Below are positions 23,375 through 33,365 of a stretch of 64,000 nt of DNA, piece by piece; position 1 is the stretch's first letter, and each line of letters starts with the position of its first letter. The DNA comes from Mrakia gelida (Eukaryota > Basidiomycota > Tremellomycetes > Cystofilobasidiales > Mrakiaceae), in contig BRON01000004.1 of assembly GCA_024345305.1 (NCBI GenBank), positions 1-64,000 of the forward strand. The letters run 5' to 3'. The notes under the pieces are model-generated. The model worked only from the letters and a program-made list of their open reading frames with translations. It searched no databases and was not told the DNA's origin. The position numbers and the translations under genes were made by a program.

Positions 23375-24056
23375 CTGAGCTTGAACGAACGAGAAGGTCC
23401 TTCCATCGACAGGTTTGCTGCCACTGCGCCAGCGTTCTCGCAGTGAATCGGAATCTGAGAAAAGCCTAGTCAGGAAACTAGGTATAGAGAGCACGCTCCC
23501 CATTCGAGCGAGCAAATTCTCCCGCCACGACGCTCAGGCCTGCATCGGAGGGAGGGGAAGGAGCTCAGAGGTGAGCTCGAGCTCATAACTTTTAACCTCG
23601 AGTCGAGAGCACGTTCTCACTCTAGAGCTAAGCCCTCTTTACGGGACATACTAGAGCTATGTACCAACGACTCCAGCTCTTTACAATCCGCGGTTTCGGC
23701 CTTGAGTATACAGAGAAGCTGAAAGAGAGAGGATGGAGCTCCTCCGAAAAGAACTCGCGGAAGTCAGCTCGAGCTCGCCCTCTTCATCGTTTTGAGGTAC
23801 CTCTCGGGAGAATATCTGTCGACGATGCAGCTTTTCTCGTATACAGCTGTGCATCTGATACATTGTACTTCATAGGTAGATCTAGCTGGTCGTTTTTCCC
23901 GCTCGCAATTCGGTGGGGAGGGGAGGGAGAACGAAGCGACGCAAAGTCCGTCAAGTCCGTCAAGTCCTGTTGGAACGGTCGGACTTGACGGATCCGTCAA
24001 GTCGACTTGACGGAAAGGACCGTTCCAACGCGTTGGAACGGCTCGCATAGGATTAG
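23375..24056. repeat. Terminal module F with palindrome cluster
   Basis: Stem type TCCGTCAAGTCC, the same as module E and identical over the palindromes. Perfect 22-nt palindromes lie at 23982-24003 and 23993-24014, the Y palindrome at 24020-24041 and TTAG at 24053-24056. Its 5' half is more diverged from the other modules than the 3' half. For example, the leader ORF reads VLSIPSFLTRLFSDS (23515-23009). Confidence 0.85.
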
Positions 24057-27000
24057 GGGGAGAAATCTCTCTCGAGAGCGTCTGAGCTGAATTGAGCGAT
24101 CAAAAGCACGATTTGAGCTAGTTACCCGAATGGAATCGGAAGGTATTAAAAGGGGAGCTAGCATGTATCGATTCAAGCACGACCCATCTTAAACGTCGAA
24201 AGGAAAGATAGCCGGCGGTCAGTCGAGTGGGTCGGTTCAAAGTTCGAGGGACAACGAAAGCAAAGAACTGACCTTCATGTTGCGGAGACCTCGAAGTCCT
24301 TCGTGTCCTCCGACTCGTCCGTAGCCTAGAGAAGAGAAGAGAAGCGATGCGAACGAAGCGAGAAAGAAGTCGATCAGTACCGAGACGGTCGGCGAAAGGA
24401 AGGAGGGGAGAGTGGGGAGGGACGCGACTGGATCCAAACTCACCCGACGCTTCTCATCCTCCGAAAGGTTGGTTGACTTTGGTCGAGGTAGACTGTAGTG
24501 AAAGATAGTACAGTTCAGGAACATCGTCAGTGGTGACGGGAGGCAGTGAGAAGAGCGAAAGAAGGGAGCAAAAACGAACACTGTTGCGACGCGTCGAGGC
24601 AAGAAGATCCAAAGTCAGTTTGCGGGTCGAGCCGTGGATTCAGATAAGGACGAGCTTGTGTAAGGCGTCGATCGTCACCATACCGCACGCAGCCGTGAGA
24701 GGAGCAGGAAAGACGTGATTGAATCTTCAAGCATCATGGCCCAGGCGCTCTCAAACACTACTCAATCAAGCCTGGTCCAAGATCGCAGCTGAGGTACATG
24801 CTCTAGAGTAGATGGTCTATCTTCCACTTCAAGGAGATCCGAAAAAGGACGGAAGAGACTCGCCTGCAACCTCTGAGCGAAGCGTTTCAGCCGCTGTCTC
24901 ATTCAGCAGCCACCATCGAGCACCGCTGGACGTGCGACAGCGCTCGACAATCATCTACCAGAGGAAGCATTCAGGGACAAAAGTTGAGAGAGGAAGAGGA
25001 AGGGAAAGACGGACGCGACTTGGTCTGTTTCGACCTCTGAAACAGCTCGTCCTACAGCTCTCGCAATCTCAGAGAGGGCTGAAAAGTTGAGAGCCATCCC
25101 GGCATGCTGTCAGAGAGGAAGGACGACCCAGCGCTCCAAGATGTAGGGACGTGAATGGGCGGAGATAAAGAAAGCGTACCCATTCGCGCGACGCGAGTTC
25201 CGGATTACACAAAGGGAAGGAAGGTCTCTTCTGCAAGCTGATCACCCTAACTCCAAGAGCATCGAGATGGAATGAACAGGATGAGGGATGAGGAGGCAAG
25301 GGTGAGAGGGTCGAAGAGGACGGAAAGGAAAACGAAGACGGCCCGAAGAACGCGTCGCTGCGTCCAGTACGGCTTCGGCACGCGGTCCAAGAAACGGATC
25401 GTGCAAAAGGATGCGAAACCCTAGTAGAGGTAGAGAGAGTGACTCGGAACCAATCGGGACTCGACTTCACTCCCTCGCCTCCGCGTTCACTCCATTGTTA
25501 CCAGCTCAACATCCCCCTATCGAGGATCCTTCTGCACCCAAAGCGAGGCTCCTGCCTGGCGATATGGATGCGAGGATGAAGTGCGAAGGGGATGAAGAGC
25601 CGAGACAAAAAAGGAAAGAGGAGTCGACGCGACGACGCAGGGAAGGAGGAAGAATGGATGAGGTGAATAAAAGAGGAAGAAAATTGATAGAAGATAAGAG
25701 AGAGCCAAGATCAAGACGGCGAAGGGAAGACAGATAACGAGCCGAAGAAGAGGGAAGAAGGGGGACAGCGCGTCGCGCCTCCTGCCATCCTCCCCGTCAA
25801 CGAGCTCTCTTGTCTCCTTTAGTCCGCTCCGCCAAACCACATCGATGGAGCATCCGAGACTGTGGGGGATCCCTCTCCTTTCTCTTTGGTCCTCCTCGGG
25901 GGTCGGGGTGAGGATGAACTTGGTTCTCCCTCGATGGGAGCGAGCTAGCCTCGAAACTGAACGTCGGGGGGGACTCTCGAAGGTCTCTGAGCTCTCCCTC
26001 CGCTCCCCTCCCCTCCCTGACGCTGTCAGTCAACAAAAGCCAACGAAAGCGAACCAAACTGGTTTCTTCCTTCTCTCTCCTTCTTTCCTGCCTTTGTCAA
26101 ATCTGCCTCTTCCCAGCGAGGAGACCAGAAGAAAGAAGGGATTCATCCATTCAACCGAGAGGCAATCGGGGCGACCGAGAGCAAGTAACGAGGAGGGAGA
26201 GAGAGACGATGGAAGAGGGGAAGGTTGATGGAAGTGAGCGAGGAAGAGAGAGAGAACGACGATGGAAGGGAGGGACGGGCCGGTTGGGGAGGAGAGGAGA
26301 AGGCAAAGGGGGAAGGAAGCGACGCGTTCTTCTGGAGTTCAGTGTTGCCGCTCGTCTCCTACTTTTTTCTTCTCCCCATCTCAACTGCTCCCCGTCACGC
26401 CCCAATCTCCCAGTTCTTCGTTTCGTTTCGATTCGTCGGACGGGTTTTGTTCGATGCGTTGGGTGGAAGAACAGAGCGAGGCGCCCGTTCGTGTTGTTCA
26501 AGCTGGTTTGGTTTGGTTTGGAGCTGGACTACACTGATCCTACAACCAGGTCTTTCTGGTACCATTGCAAGAGCAGCGAGGGGAGTGGGGTTGGGTGGGG
26601 AACGAGCTCGAAGTGAACAGGCGGGTCACGCACGTTTGGATAGTAGAATGAGGGGAGCAGGTGGCAGTGGGCGACAGAAACACGCTGAGGGAGGAAGACT
26701 CAGCGCTCAGAGCAGGACGAACTGAGCTCTCTCTTCACCACTCCCAACCCTCCCAGACGAATTAAGTCACCCGCAAAGTTGACCTCTCAACCATAGATCC
26801 CACCAACATCATCAACAACTCCCAGTGAGCAAGCACCCTCACCAGCCCATCACGCATTTGTTCCTTCTTTCCTCCTCCCTCCTCTCCACCCCTCTTCCTC
26901 CTCGCATGTTCTGCTTCCCACCCAGCAAAACCCACTCCCACTCCCACTCTCCTGTTCTTCCTTCCCACCCCTTTGCCTTCCTCCTTTACCTCTACCTAGT

Positions 27001-28505
27001 CTTCCCTTAGTTCCCGGAAGGATTGTTTGGGGAGGGCAAGTCAGAAACCGGAAATCCCAACGCTCGAAATGAGGTCTCTCTTCTTTCGTTTCGTTTCGCG
27101 CTCTCTCTCTTTCGCGCGCGCGTGTGTTTGTTCCACCGCTTGGGCTTTGTCTGATGTTTGTAGGCGTTCTAGGGTGGGGAGAGGAAAGGAGGGGTGGGCG
27201 TTTGGGTGGGGGTGGAGAGAGGGACGGAAGGAAAGAAAGAGGGAGGGGGGGAGGGAGAGAGGGAGGGAGGGAAGGAAGGATGATGAGGTCTTGAGCTGCC
27301 TCTGTCGTTGTCTCCCTATTCCTATTCGGGACATGTCCGTTCTCTTCTGCCATGTGTGATTGAGGTCTTCGCTTCGTTCTTCTTGACAGCTGTTAGAGGA
27401 AGCTCAGCTTACAATGAGCAACGAAAACGATGGCATAGCTCCAACTCCCCTCCTTTCCTTTCTTTCTTCTCCTTCAGACCCTTCGTTTCGTCCGTCTAGC
27501 TTCGGAACAGAAGTTCCTGCACTTCTTTCTTTCCCTTCGGCTCGGTTTGGTTCGGAGCGCGTGCAAGAGGTTTCCGTTGCGATCTGCTTCTGGTCCTTCT
27601 CTCTCAGGTTCCTCCTTGCACACGCTCTGAGCGGGCGACTCACGCTCGTCTCCTGCACGGTTCAATTCTTTGACTGGCTCGCGCTCTGCTCTTTCGTTCT
27701 CGTTCCTCTTGGTCTTGCGATGCCGTTTCTCGTCCCTTCTCCGTCTGTGGTCGGCTCCCTTTCCTTCGCGCAATCTTCCCAGCGCTTCCCATCCCCGTCC
27801 CACAACCACTCAACTCACTCTCGCTTCCAAAACATCCACCTCGGTTGTTTGCGTTTGTGGTTCCCTCTTCCCCCCACATCGAGAGGGAACCGACCAAGGG
27901 AGCAGGTCCGTTCCGTCCGTCCGTGTAATCGACGCGGTGAGGAACTGAGTTGAGTTAGAACGAGGCGCACAGGCACACGAGAGGGGGTGCGGTAAGGATA
28001 GGTGCGGTTGGCTGAGCAATACTGGACCCTCCTAGTCCCGCGGATCTTTCGTTCTTCTTGCTCAGTCTTTCGAGTGGGTCGGTTCCCAGGTTTGGCGAGG
28101 AGGAAGAAGGGAGGGAGATGATGAAGAGAGAACAAGACAAGGGGAGAGAAAGCAAGTAAGCAAGTGGGTTCACGAGGTGAAGATAGGAACGGAGAAGCCG
28201 AGAGCGTGGTGAAGGAAGGTGGGCTGGCTGGACCGATGGCTGGGGCTAAGGATTGAATGAGGCATGGGCGACAAGACGGTGGGTAGTAAACAGCGAAAAA
28301 AAGGCGGGAGAGGAAACCTCCCTTGATGGCTTGTGAAAAGAAGGAGAAGCAACAAAGAAAGTACCTCTTCCCTCGCACCTTCCCAACCTCACCTCCCCAT
28401 CCCGCTCCCTTCCCTCCCCTCCCCTCCCTCCCTACACCAAAAACCACTCCCCCTCCTTCAACCAACCATCTCCCCGCTCACTCTCGCGTCCAGCAAAAAG
28501 TAAAT
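24057..28505. other. Gene-poor stretch between subtelomeric stack and tRNA cluster
   Basis: I see no confident gene here. The sequence is rich in purine or pyrimidine tracts, especially 25500-25740 and 26100-28460. The open frames are Ser/Pro/Arg-rich, overlap on both strands, and lack recognisable domains or consistent splice signals. One weak candidate is listed separately (24237-24730). Confidence 0.5.
24237..24730 (-). CDS. Weak candidate: possible intron-containing gene remnant
   Basis: Minus-strand pieces such as FHYSLPRPKSTNLSEDEKRR (before a GTGAGT donor) and LGYGRVGGHEGLRGLRNMK (before GTCAGT) look exon-like and lie in one direction. I cannot join them into a recognised protein. The 3' end would be only about 180 bp from the end of unit F, so a gene cut by attachment of the repeat stack is possible. 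Confidence 0.2.
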
Positions 28506-28579
28506 GACCAATGTGGGGATCGAACCCAAGACCTTGGCGTTATTAGCACCACGCTCTAAACCAACTGAGCTAATCGGTC
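28506..28579 (-). tRNA. tRNA-Ile(AAT)
   Basis: Full cloverleaf on the minus strand. Acceptor GACCGAT pairs with ATTGGTC, the anticodon stem is TGGTG/CGCCA around loop CTAATAA, and the T-loop is GTTCGATC. No intron. Confidence 0.9.
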
Positions 28580-29520
28580 TGCCAACTATTTTCCAGTTAG
28601 TGTATATGAAGGCAACGCCTCCGACGCGCCGCGCCGGCGAGCGGAGGTTCCGTTCTTGCTCTCCGCATGAGGAGAAGGAACCATTGCGCTGAGGAAGGGG
28701 TGAGCTTTGAGGAAGGGGGAGAAAGCGCTTTGGGGGAGGGCGGATGTGGGAGGTGGGATGAGGGAGAGGTGGGTGGGTGGAAGGAGGACTGGGAGGGTGA
28801 GGGAGAAGGAAAGTTGGCGGGTCGGGTCGTGTCTCAAGAAGACTTCGGATCTGCTTCTTAGCCTTCACCCCGACCCGCATAGACTCAAACTCACACCTTC
28901 TTCCATCAGTTCCACCGGTTGTGTGAGGGAGAGGAGCAAGCAGTTTCCAGCCCTGTTTTCGTATCGTTCCTCATCGATACTTGGTTGCTTCTTCTCCTTC
29001 CTCTTCCCGTCCTTGTCCGGCATATCCAGCACTTCTGGGCAAGGCAGAAAAAGACCCATGCGTCAAGAAGAAGCTTGTCCCCAAGGGGGGATCGTCTTCC
29101 TTCTGCTCGCTTCCTCACCGAGTTGTAAGGGTCGGAGTGGAGTAAGGAAGAAGCAGTGTTCAAAAAGGGGTCAGAGGTCCGAAGACTTGGAGAGAGGCAA
29201 GGCGAGGGAGTGAGCGGGCGAGGAGAGGTAGAGGAAGAGAACAAAGGACACCCTTGGGATCCGCTTTGTCTCTTTGTCTGTCTTCTGTCTTCCCTCCACC
29301 TCTTTTTGCGCTCGTACCCGAGAAGCAGAACACCTCTTCCTCTCTGTACTCCGCTCCATCTACCCATAGAAGAAGCAACAGCAGCAAAAAACCCTGCGAC
29401 CCAGCTCAACTCCGGCGCGTCCACCTGCTACTCCCGCCCTCCTTCCCACTCACCCACCTCCTACCCATAAGACGCCGAGCCGAAGTATCGGAAAAGGGAA
29501 TGTACCTTCCTCTTTCCGAC
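28580..29520. other. Spacer between tRNA-Ile and tRNA-Ala
   Basis: I see no gene here: purine-rich spacer with overlapping low-complexity frames on both strands. Confidence 0.4.
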
Positions 29521-29677
29521 GGGGGTTTAGCTCAGTTGGTAGAGCATACGCTTAGCACTACAGCAGCATCGGTACAGAGATCACAAGCTTCTCCTTTCCG
29601 AGAAGGTTCATGACTCTGGATCGCTACTTCTTCAGTTCGGTTTGTGTAAGGTCGTGAGTTCAATCCTTACAGCCTCC
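29521..29677 (+). tRNA. tRNA-Ala(AGC) with 85-nt intron
   Basis: Acceptor GGGGGTT pairs with AGCCTCC; D-arm GCTCAGTTGGTAGAGC; anticodon stem TACGC/GTGTA with loop TTAGCA plus T; T-arm GTGAG/CTTAC. The intron lies after position 37, at 29558-29642. It is much longer than the 10-34 nt introns in the neighbouring tRNA genes. Confidence 0.8.
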
Positions 29678-29717
29678 AGTCCTTTTTGCTCGGCGTAAGA
29701 GCGGTGGGTGGACGGAA

Positions 29718-30082
29718 GGATGGACGGGAGGGAGAGAAGAGGGCTGAGGGGGAAGGAGGGTTGTGTTTTGTTTTGCTTTTTGGTGCTTTCCTCCTCTCAG
29801 TCCCCTGCTTTTGGACGGTAAGACGGAGGCAGGTCGGCGGTGGGGCAAGGTTGGATTGGAAAAAAGAAGAGGGAAAGGGAAGGAGGAGAAGGGGGATGGG
29901 AGACGACAAGCAGCTGAGGCCCTGGGAAATGGCAAAGCCACTGAAAACGGGTGGAAGCCCAAAAGATAGACAGCTGCAGGAGCAGCTGCCAAAAATATAC
30001 GTTAGCCTAACGGGGGGGTCGAACCCCCAACCTTCAGATAGGACTGTGTTAGTCACTATACCGTGTAGTAAGAGTCTGACGC
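29718..30082 (+). repeat. Inverted duplication, left arm
   Basis: About 365 bp that reappear in reverse orientation at 40214-40580. It spans the 3' part of tRNA-Lys with its intron and the flank containing CAGCTGCAGGAGCAGCTGCC. Similarity is high, with a few substitutions and small indels. Confidence 0.85.
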
Positions 30083-30105
30083 TCTACCGATTGAGCTAGC
30101 CAGGC
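30005..30105 (-). tRNA. tRNA-Lys(CTT) with 29-nt intron
   Basis: Acceptor GCCTGGC pairs with GTTAGGC, anticodon stem is TCAGA/TCTGA and the loop CTCTTA is interrupted after position 37 by an intron at 30040-30068. The T-arm is GGGGG/CCCCC. Its 3' two thirds are duplicated at 40217-40292. Confidence 0.88.
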
Positions 30106-30626
30106 GAGTTGATGGTCGAGATCGAGGGTTCTTGGATAGGTTTGGAGCACGGAAAGGGAGGGTAGCGAGGGGGAGTTGTTGGCTTGGACGGAGGGAGAAG
30201 AGCGGTGATCTCTGTCAGAGCTGACGACTGTTTGAGCGGTACTGAGTGCTGGTACCGAAAGAGGATGAGGGGAAGAAGAAGGAAAAGGACTGGAAGAGTG
30301 AGGAGTTGAGTTTGGGTCGATTCGAGAGAGACGCGTCCGAGTTGAGTCGAGTCGAGCACCCTCTCCCTCTTTTTTCTTTGATACCCTTGCAAGTCTTGTT
30401 TAGAGCAAAGGGTTAGTAAAGGGGATGCATGGAAGATGACTGGGACGACTCTTTAAGGTGAGAAGAGGGAGTCACGAGTGGAAAGCGAATCAAGAATCCT
30501 TCCTCCGACGCGCAACAGCTCGAACCGTCCACTTCTCCTGGCCTTCCGAACGAGCCAAAACAAAAGGCAGGGGGTCCGCATCTTTCGTGGTGGCCGACTC
30601 CCAGACACCGGAGCGACAAAAAGAGA
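30106..30626. other. Spacer between tRNA-Lys and tRNA-Ser
   Basis: I see no gene or recognisable element in this stretch. Confidence 0.4.
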
Positions 30627-30709
30627 GCTGAATACAGGATTCGAACCTGTGCCCTCAAAGAGGATGTGATTTCTAATCAAACACCGTAGACCACTTGGGT
30701 TAATTCAGC
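30627..30709 (-). tRNA. tRNA-Ser(AGA)
   Basis: Class II tRNA with variable arm CCTC-TTT-GAGG, acceptor GCTGAAT/ATTCAGC, T-arm ACAGG/CCTGT and loop TTAGAAA. The anticodon stem TTTGA/TCACA has one mismatch, so function is likely but not certain. Confidence 0.75.
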
Positions 30710-30998
30710 TTGATTGCCAACGTTTCATGATTCAAGCCTGGTATCTCTCTGCAGAAAGGAAGAGGGAGAGACGAGGGCAGACCTTCTTAGCCGGTGCGGC
30801 TCGAAGGGCGAAGAGAAGGCCGGTGGAACCGCCCTGAGCTGAGCTCACCGCTGCGTCCACCCTTCCTCCTGTCTCCCCCCCCTCCTCAGCCTGGAGCAAG
30901 CGGACGTCCGAGGCAAAAAGAGCAGGGAGAGGAGGAGTCGCCCATCAAACTCAACTTGGACCAGCGTCTCCTCCCTCCTTGTGCTGCTGAGCAAAAGT

Positions 30999-31088
30999 GA
31001 AGACGATGGGATTCGAACCCATGCCATTTCTGACCAGCGAGATGATATCACCTTAAGCTGGCGCCTTAGACCGCTCGGCCACATCTCC
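30999..31088 (-). tRNA. tRNA-Leu(AAG) with 11-nt intron
   Basis: D-arm TGGCCGAGCGGTCTAAGGCG, anticodon stem CCAGC/GCTGG, loop TTAAGG split after position 37 by an 11-nt intron (31040-31050). The T-arm is ATGGG/CCCAT. The acceptor GGAGATG/CGTCTTC includes wobble pairs. Confidence 0.88.
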
Positions 31089-31608
31089 GCGTCAACTGTA
31101 GCAGCTGTTGTTGATGACGTCGATTCTCAGTTTATTCCTAGTATCTCTTTGAAAGTCCGGCGAGACCCCGGAGAGACGCGTGAGGTAAGGAACGATTTCT
31201 GCCTCCGGTGGCGCTTCTTCCCGCCTCACAGAGGACGCAGGCTCAAAGAGTCACAACTTTGAGGAAGAAAGAGAAGAGCCGGTTGAGTGAAAGGGGATCT
31301 TCCTTTCAGATGTCGGGTGGAGAGCCGTCAATGCAAAGCGGTAACGGGCTTCAGTTTGGCTTACGGCAATGAAGACCTCTTGGTTTCACTGCTGAGGTCA
31401 AAGGGAGGGAAGGAGGAGTTGAACCAGCCGCTGGGTGGAGTCTGGGAGCCGGACAGCAATGAGCCATGGAGGGAGAGGGACGGAAATTTAAAAGGGACCA
31501 AAAGTGAATTCTGATCAATCCCAGCGGTGCGGGTGGGGTGAAGACATGTCTAGAAGGGCTTGAAAAGCAAAAAAAAAAAAAAAAAAATGCCAAAAGGCGA
31601 AAAATGAA
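31089..31608. other. Spacer between tRNA-Leu and tRNA-Thr
   Basis: No gene seen. A run of about 21 A at 31567-31587 reads as T on the minus strand, just downstream of tRNA-Thr. It would act as a strong RNA polymerase III terminator for that gene. Confidence 0.5.
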
Positions 31609-31689
31609 GCTTCCTAGCCGGATCGAACGACTGACCTCATCATTTCGTATTTCTACTAGTGACGCGTTATACCACTAAACCAAGGAAGC
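31609..31689 (-). tRNA. tRNA-Thr(AGT) with 10-nt intron
   Basis: Acceptor GCTTCCT/AGGAAGC; anticodon stem CGTCA/TGATG with one G-T pair; loop CTAGTA followed by a 10-nt intron (31644-31653, GAAATACGAA). T-arm AGTCG/CGGCT. The intron is very short. Confidence 0.85.
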
Positions 31690-32151
31690 TGTGATGACAA
31701 CCCAAACTTGCAAGTAAATATAGCATAACGGCCGTGGTTCGGTGACAAGGAGGTCTGAAGTGAGAAGGAGGTCTGAAGAGGGAGGAGGAAGTGCAGCGCT
31801 TCAAATGAGATTCAACACGTCCGAGCAGGAGGGAGAGATGAAGATGTTGTGTAGAGAGGGTATATCTAGCGCCCTTTACCTAGCGTTTCCTTTGTCCAGC
31901 GTTCCGTGTTTGGGGCAAGGGGAGGGAACAGTTTCCCGGTGGCCTCCCTCTCTGCATCCACCTCTTCTCCCCCCGGCTCGCAGACGGTCACCCCTGCAGT
32001 AGAGACGTTCAAGGCGGTGCATGTCTCATCGCTGGTAGACCTCCAGCGGGTGAAGGCGGCAATTCAAAAACAAGGGAAAATAAAATATGCACCGAAGAGG
32101 CCGATATGGAAGAATCATGTAGGAACCATCTCTACGAGTGGCAAAAAGCTG
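31690..32151. other. Spacer between tRNA-Thr and tRNA-Pro
   Basis: I see no gene or recognisable element in this stretch. Confidence 0.4.
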
Positions 32152-32235
32152 GCACGATCCCGGGATTGAACCGAGGACCTCCATGAAGCAGTTGAACAAC
32201 CCTAACATGGCGCGATACCACTACACCAATCATGC
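32152..32235 (-). tRNA. tRNA-Pro(AGG) with 13-nt intron
   Basis: Acceptor GCATGAT/ATCGTGC, D-arm TGGTGTAGTGGTATCGCGC, anticodon stem CCATG/CATGG, loop TTAGGG with an intron at 32187-32199. T-arm CTCGG/CCGGG. Confidence 0.88.
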
Positions 32236-32238
32236 AAA

Positions 32239-32948
32239 CAGCTATATTTGATGACTAAGCAAATCCTGGGCATATCCGGTCAGCCTAGCTGGATTCAGCG
32301 CCCCATTTTCAGGACCTATACTTCTCTACGAGACCCCCTGGGTTGGTTTGAACCTCTTCCTCCCTCGCTCTCTCCTCCCAGCCTTCCTCCGGTGTTTCCA
32401 CCTTTACCTGGAGGTTGCTTAACATCACGACATCCTCTCAGCACAAGGGAATGAGCCCAAGTCAAGCAGCTCCCCCCTCCCTCTTCCTCCTCAGCCTTCG
32501 CTTCCCATGCTTCCATCTCCTTCCTCCCTCCTTTCCTCCCTCCCTCAGCTATGTTTGATGACTAAGCGATACCCAGGCATGTTTCGGTAGTCTAGTCGAA
32601 TTCAGCCGACAATTTTTGGGATCTATACTTTCCTACGAGAGGCTCTGGATTGATTTGACCCTCTCCCTCACTCCGTCTCTCTTCACACACCCCTTCCGGT
32701 GATTCTGCCTTTTCCCAGAGAGTGCTTGGCTCTCACTGCACCCCCTCCGGCAAGGGGAGGAGCCTAAGTCAAGCAGCTTCCCTCTCCCTCTTCCTCCTCA
32801 GCCCTTGCTGCTCTTGTTCCGTTTTCCTTCCTTCTCTTCTACCTTTGAGCTTTATTTGATGACTAAGCAGCCCTGGAACATCGTTGGTCACTCTACCGAG
32901 ATTCAGCGCTCCGTTTTTAGCATCTATACTTTGCTAGGAGAGGCCCTG
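32239..32948 (+). repeat. Diverged tandem repeats of about 300 bp, left block
   Basis: Successive units start at 32239, about 32546 and about 32848 with CAGCTATATTTGATGACTAA or close variants. Each continues through an ATTCAGC...TTTT...TATACTT...CTACGAGA segment, a GGTTTGAACC-like motif and a CTTCCTCCTCAGCC tail. The third unit is interrupted by the LTR retrotransposon and resumes at 39250. Confidence 0.7.
32944..32948 (+). repeat. Target-site duplication, left (CCCTG)
   Basis: CCCTG directly before the left LTR is repeated at 39245-39249 directly after the right LTR. Confidence 0.85.
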
Positions 32949-33307
32949 TGTCAGGGAATCAGGTTTCAGCTCCTTCTTGTTTCACTCTCCCTTACTCTTT
33001 CCCTTTCTTCCCCCTACTTCCCTTTCACCGCTACTAGTCCTTTGTTCTCAGCTACGCGTTCTGCCTTTGTCCCTTTGTTCATAACTCTTCCCCTGTTATC
33101 GTTTCAGCCTTCAAAGTCTTTTGTTCTTTCTTCCCTTTGATCGCTTCGCCTCCCTTAAATATGTTCGCCTCGCTTTTCACTTTCTAACCTCTATCTTGAA
33201 TCACCTTTGGATCATACCTCGTCCTCGTTCCTCGATAAGCACCTGACTTCTCTTCGTCGCGTCGCTCTCGTTCCCTCGCCTTCCCCGCTCCTCGCTCGAT
33301 CCTCACA
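32949..33307 (+). repeat. Left LTR (359 bp)
   Basis: Begins TGTCAGGGAATCAGG and ends GATCCTCACA. A TATA-like TTAAATATG lies at 33155-33163. The segment ATCTTGAAT at 33193-33201, about 35 bp downstream, is a good candidate for the RNA start because it is complementary to the primer site. Confidence 0.95.
33155..33163 (+). promoter_or_regulatory. TATA-like box of the LTR promoter
   Basis: TTAAATATG about 35 bp upstream of the inferred transcript start at 33193. The same sequence is in the right LTR. Confidence 0.5.
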
Positions 33308-33309
33308 TA

Positions 33310-33318
33310 ATTCAAGAT
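33310..33318 (+). other. Primer-binding site, probably self-priming
   Basis: ATTCAAGAT lies two bases inside the left LTR boundary. It is exactly complementary to ATCTTGAAT at 33193-33201, the inferred 5' end of the element's own RNA. It does not resemble the 3' end of a tRNA seen here. Self-primed reverse transcription of this kind is known for Tf1/sushi-type elements. Confidence 0.65.
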
Positions 33319-33365
33319 CAACAAACCGGTCGCCTGCTTATCACCAATCCCCCAACAACAACAAC

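Larger units (their letters stand above)
15808..24056. mobile_element. TLH repeat unit F, most complete
   Basis: This 8.25-kb unit has an apparently complete TLH gene and a full terminal module. The left end lies only 96 bp past the TLH stop codon. The right end is TTAG at 24053-24056, followed by sequence not repeated elsewhere in the window. If telomere-proximal is to the left, this is the innermost and oldest attached unit, and it is also the best preserved. Confidence 0.7.

Noticed and set aside
5945..24056. Helitron identity of the units, based on a 3' hairpin followed by a short TTAG end.
   Set aside because: Suggestive, but no HUH Rep protein is seen, the helicase is RecQ-like rather than Pif1-like, the end has several hairpins, and there is no consistent 3' flanking T. 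It is kept as an alternative only.
11543..24060. TTAG termini followed by G at some junctions look like TTAGGG telomere repeat seeds.
   Set aside because: Only some junctions have following G (11546, 24056), others have A, and no repeat of TTAGGG or CCCTAA is present. The strand would also be wrong for a telomere lying to the left.
26000..28500. Several ORFs of 100-216 residues on both strands.
   Set aside because: Purine/pyrimidine-biased, mutually overlapping, no domains, no coherent splice signals.
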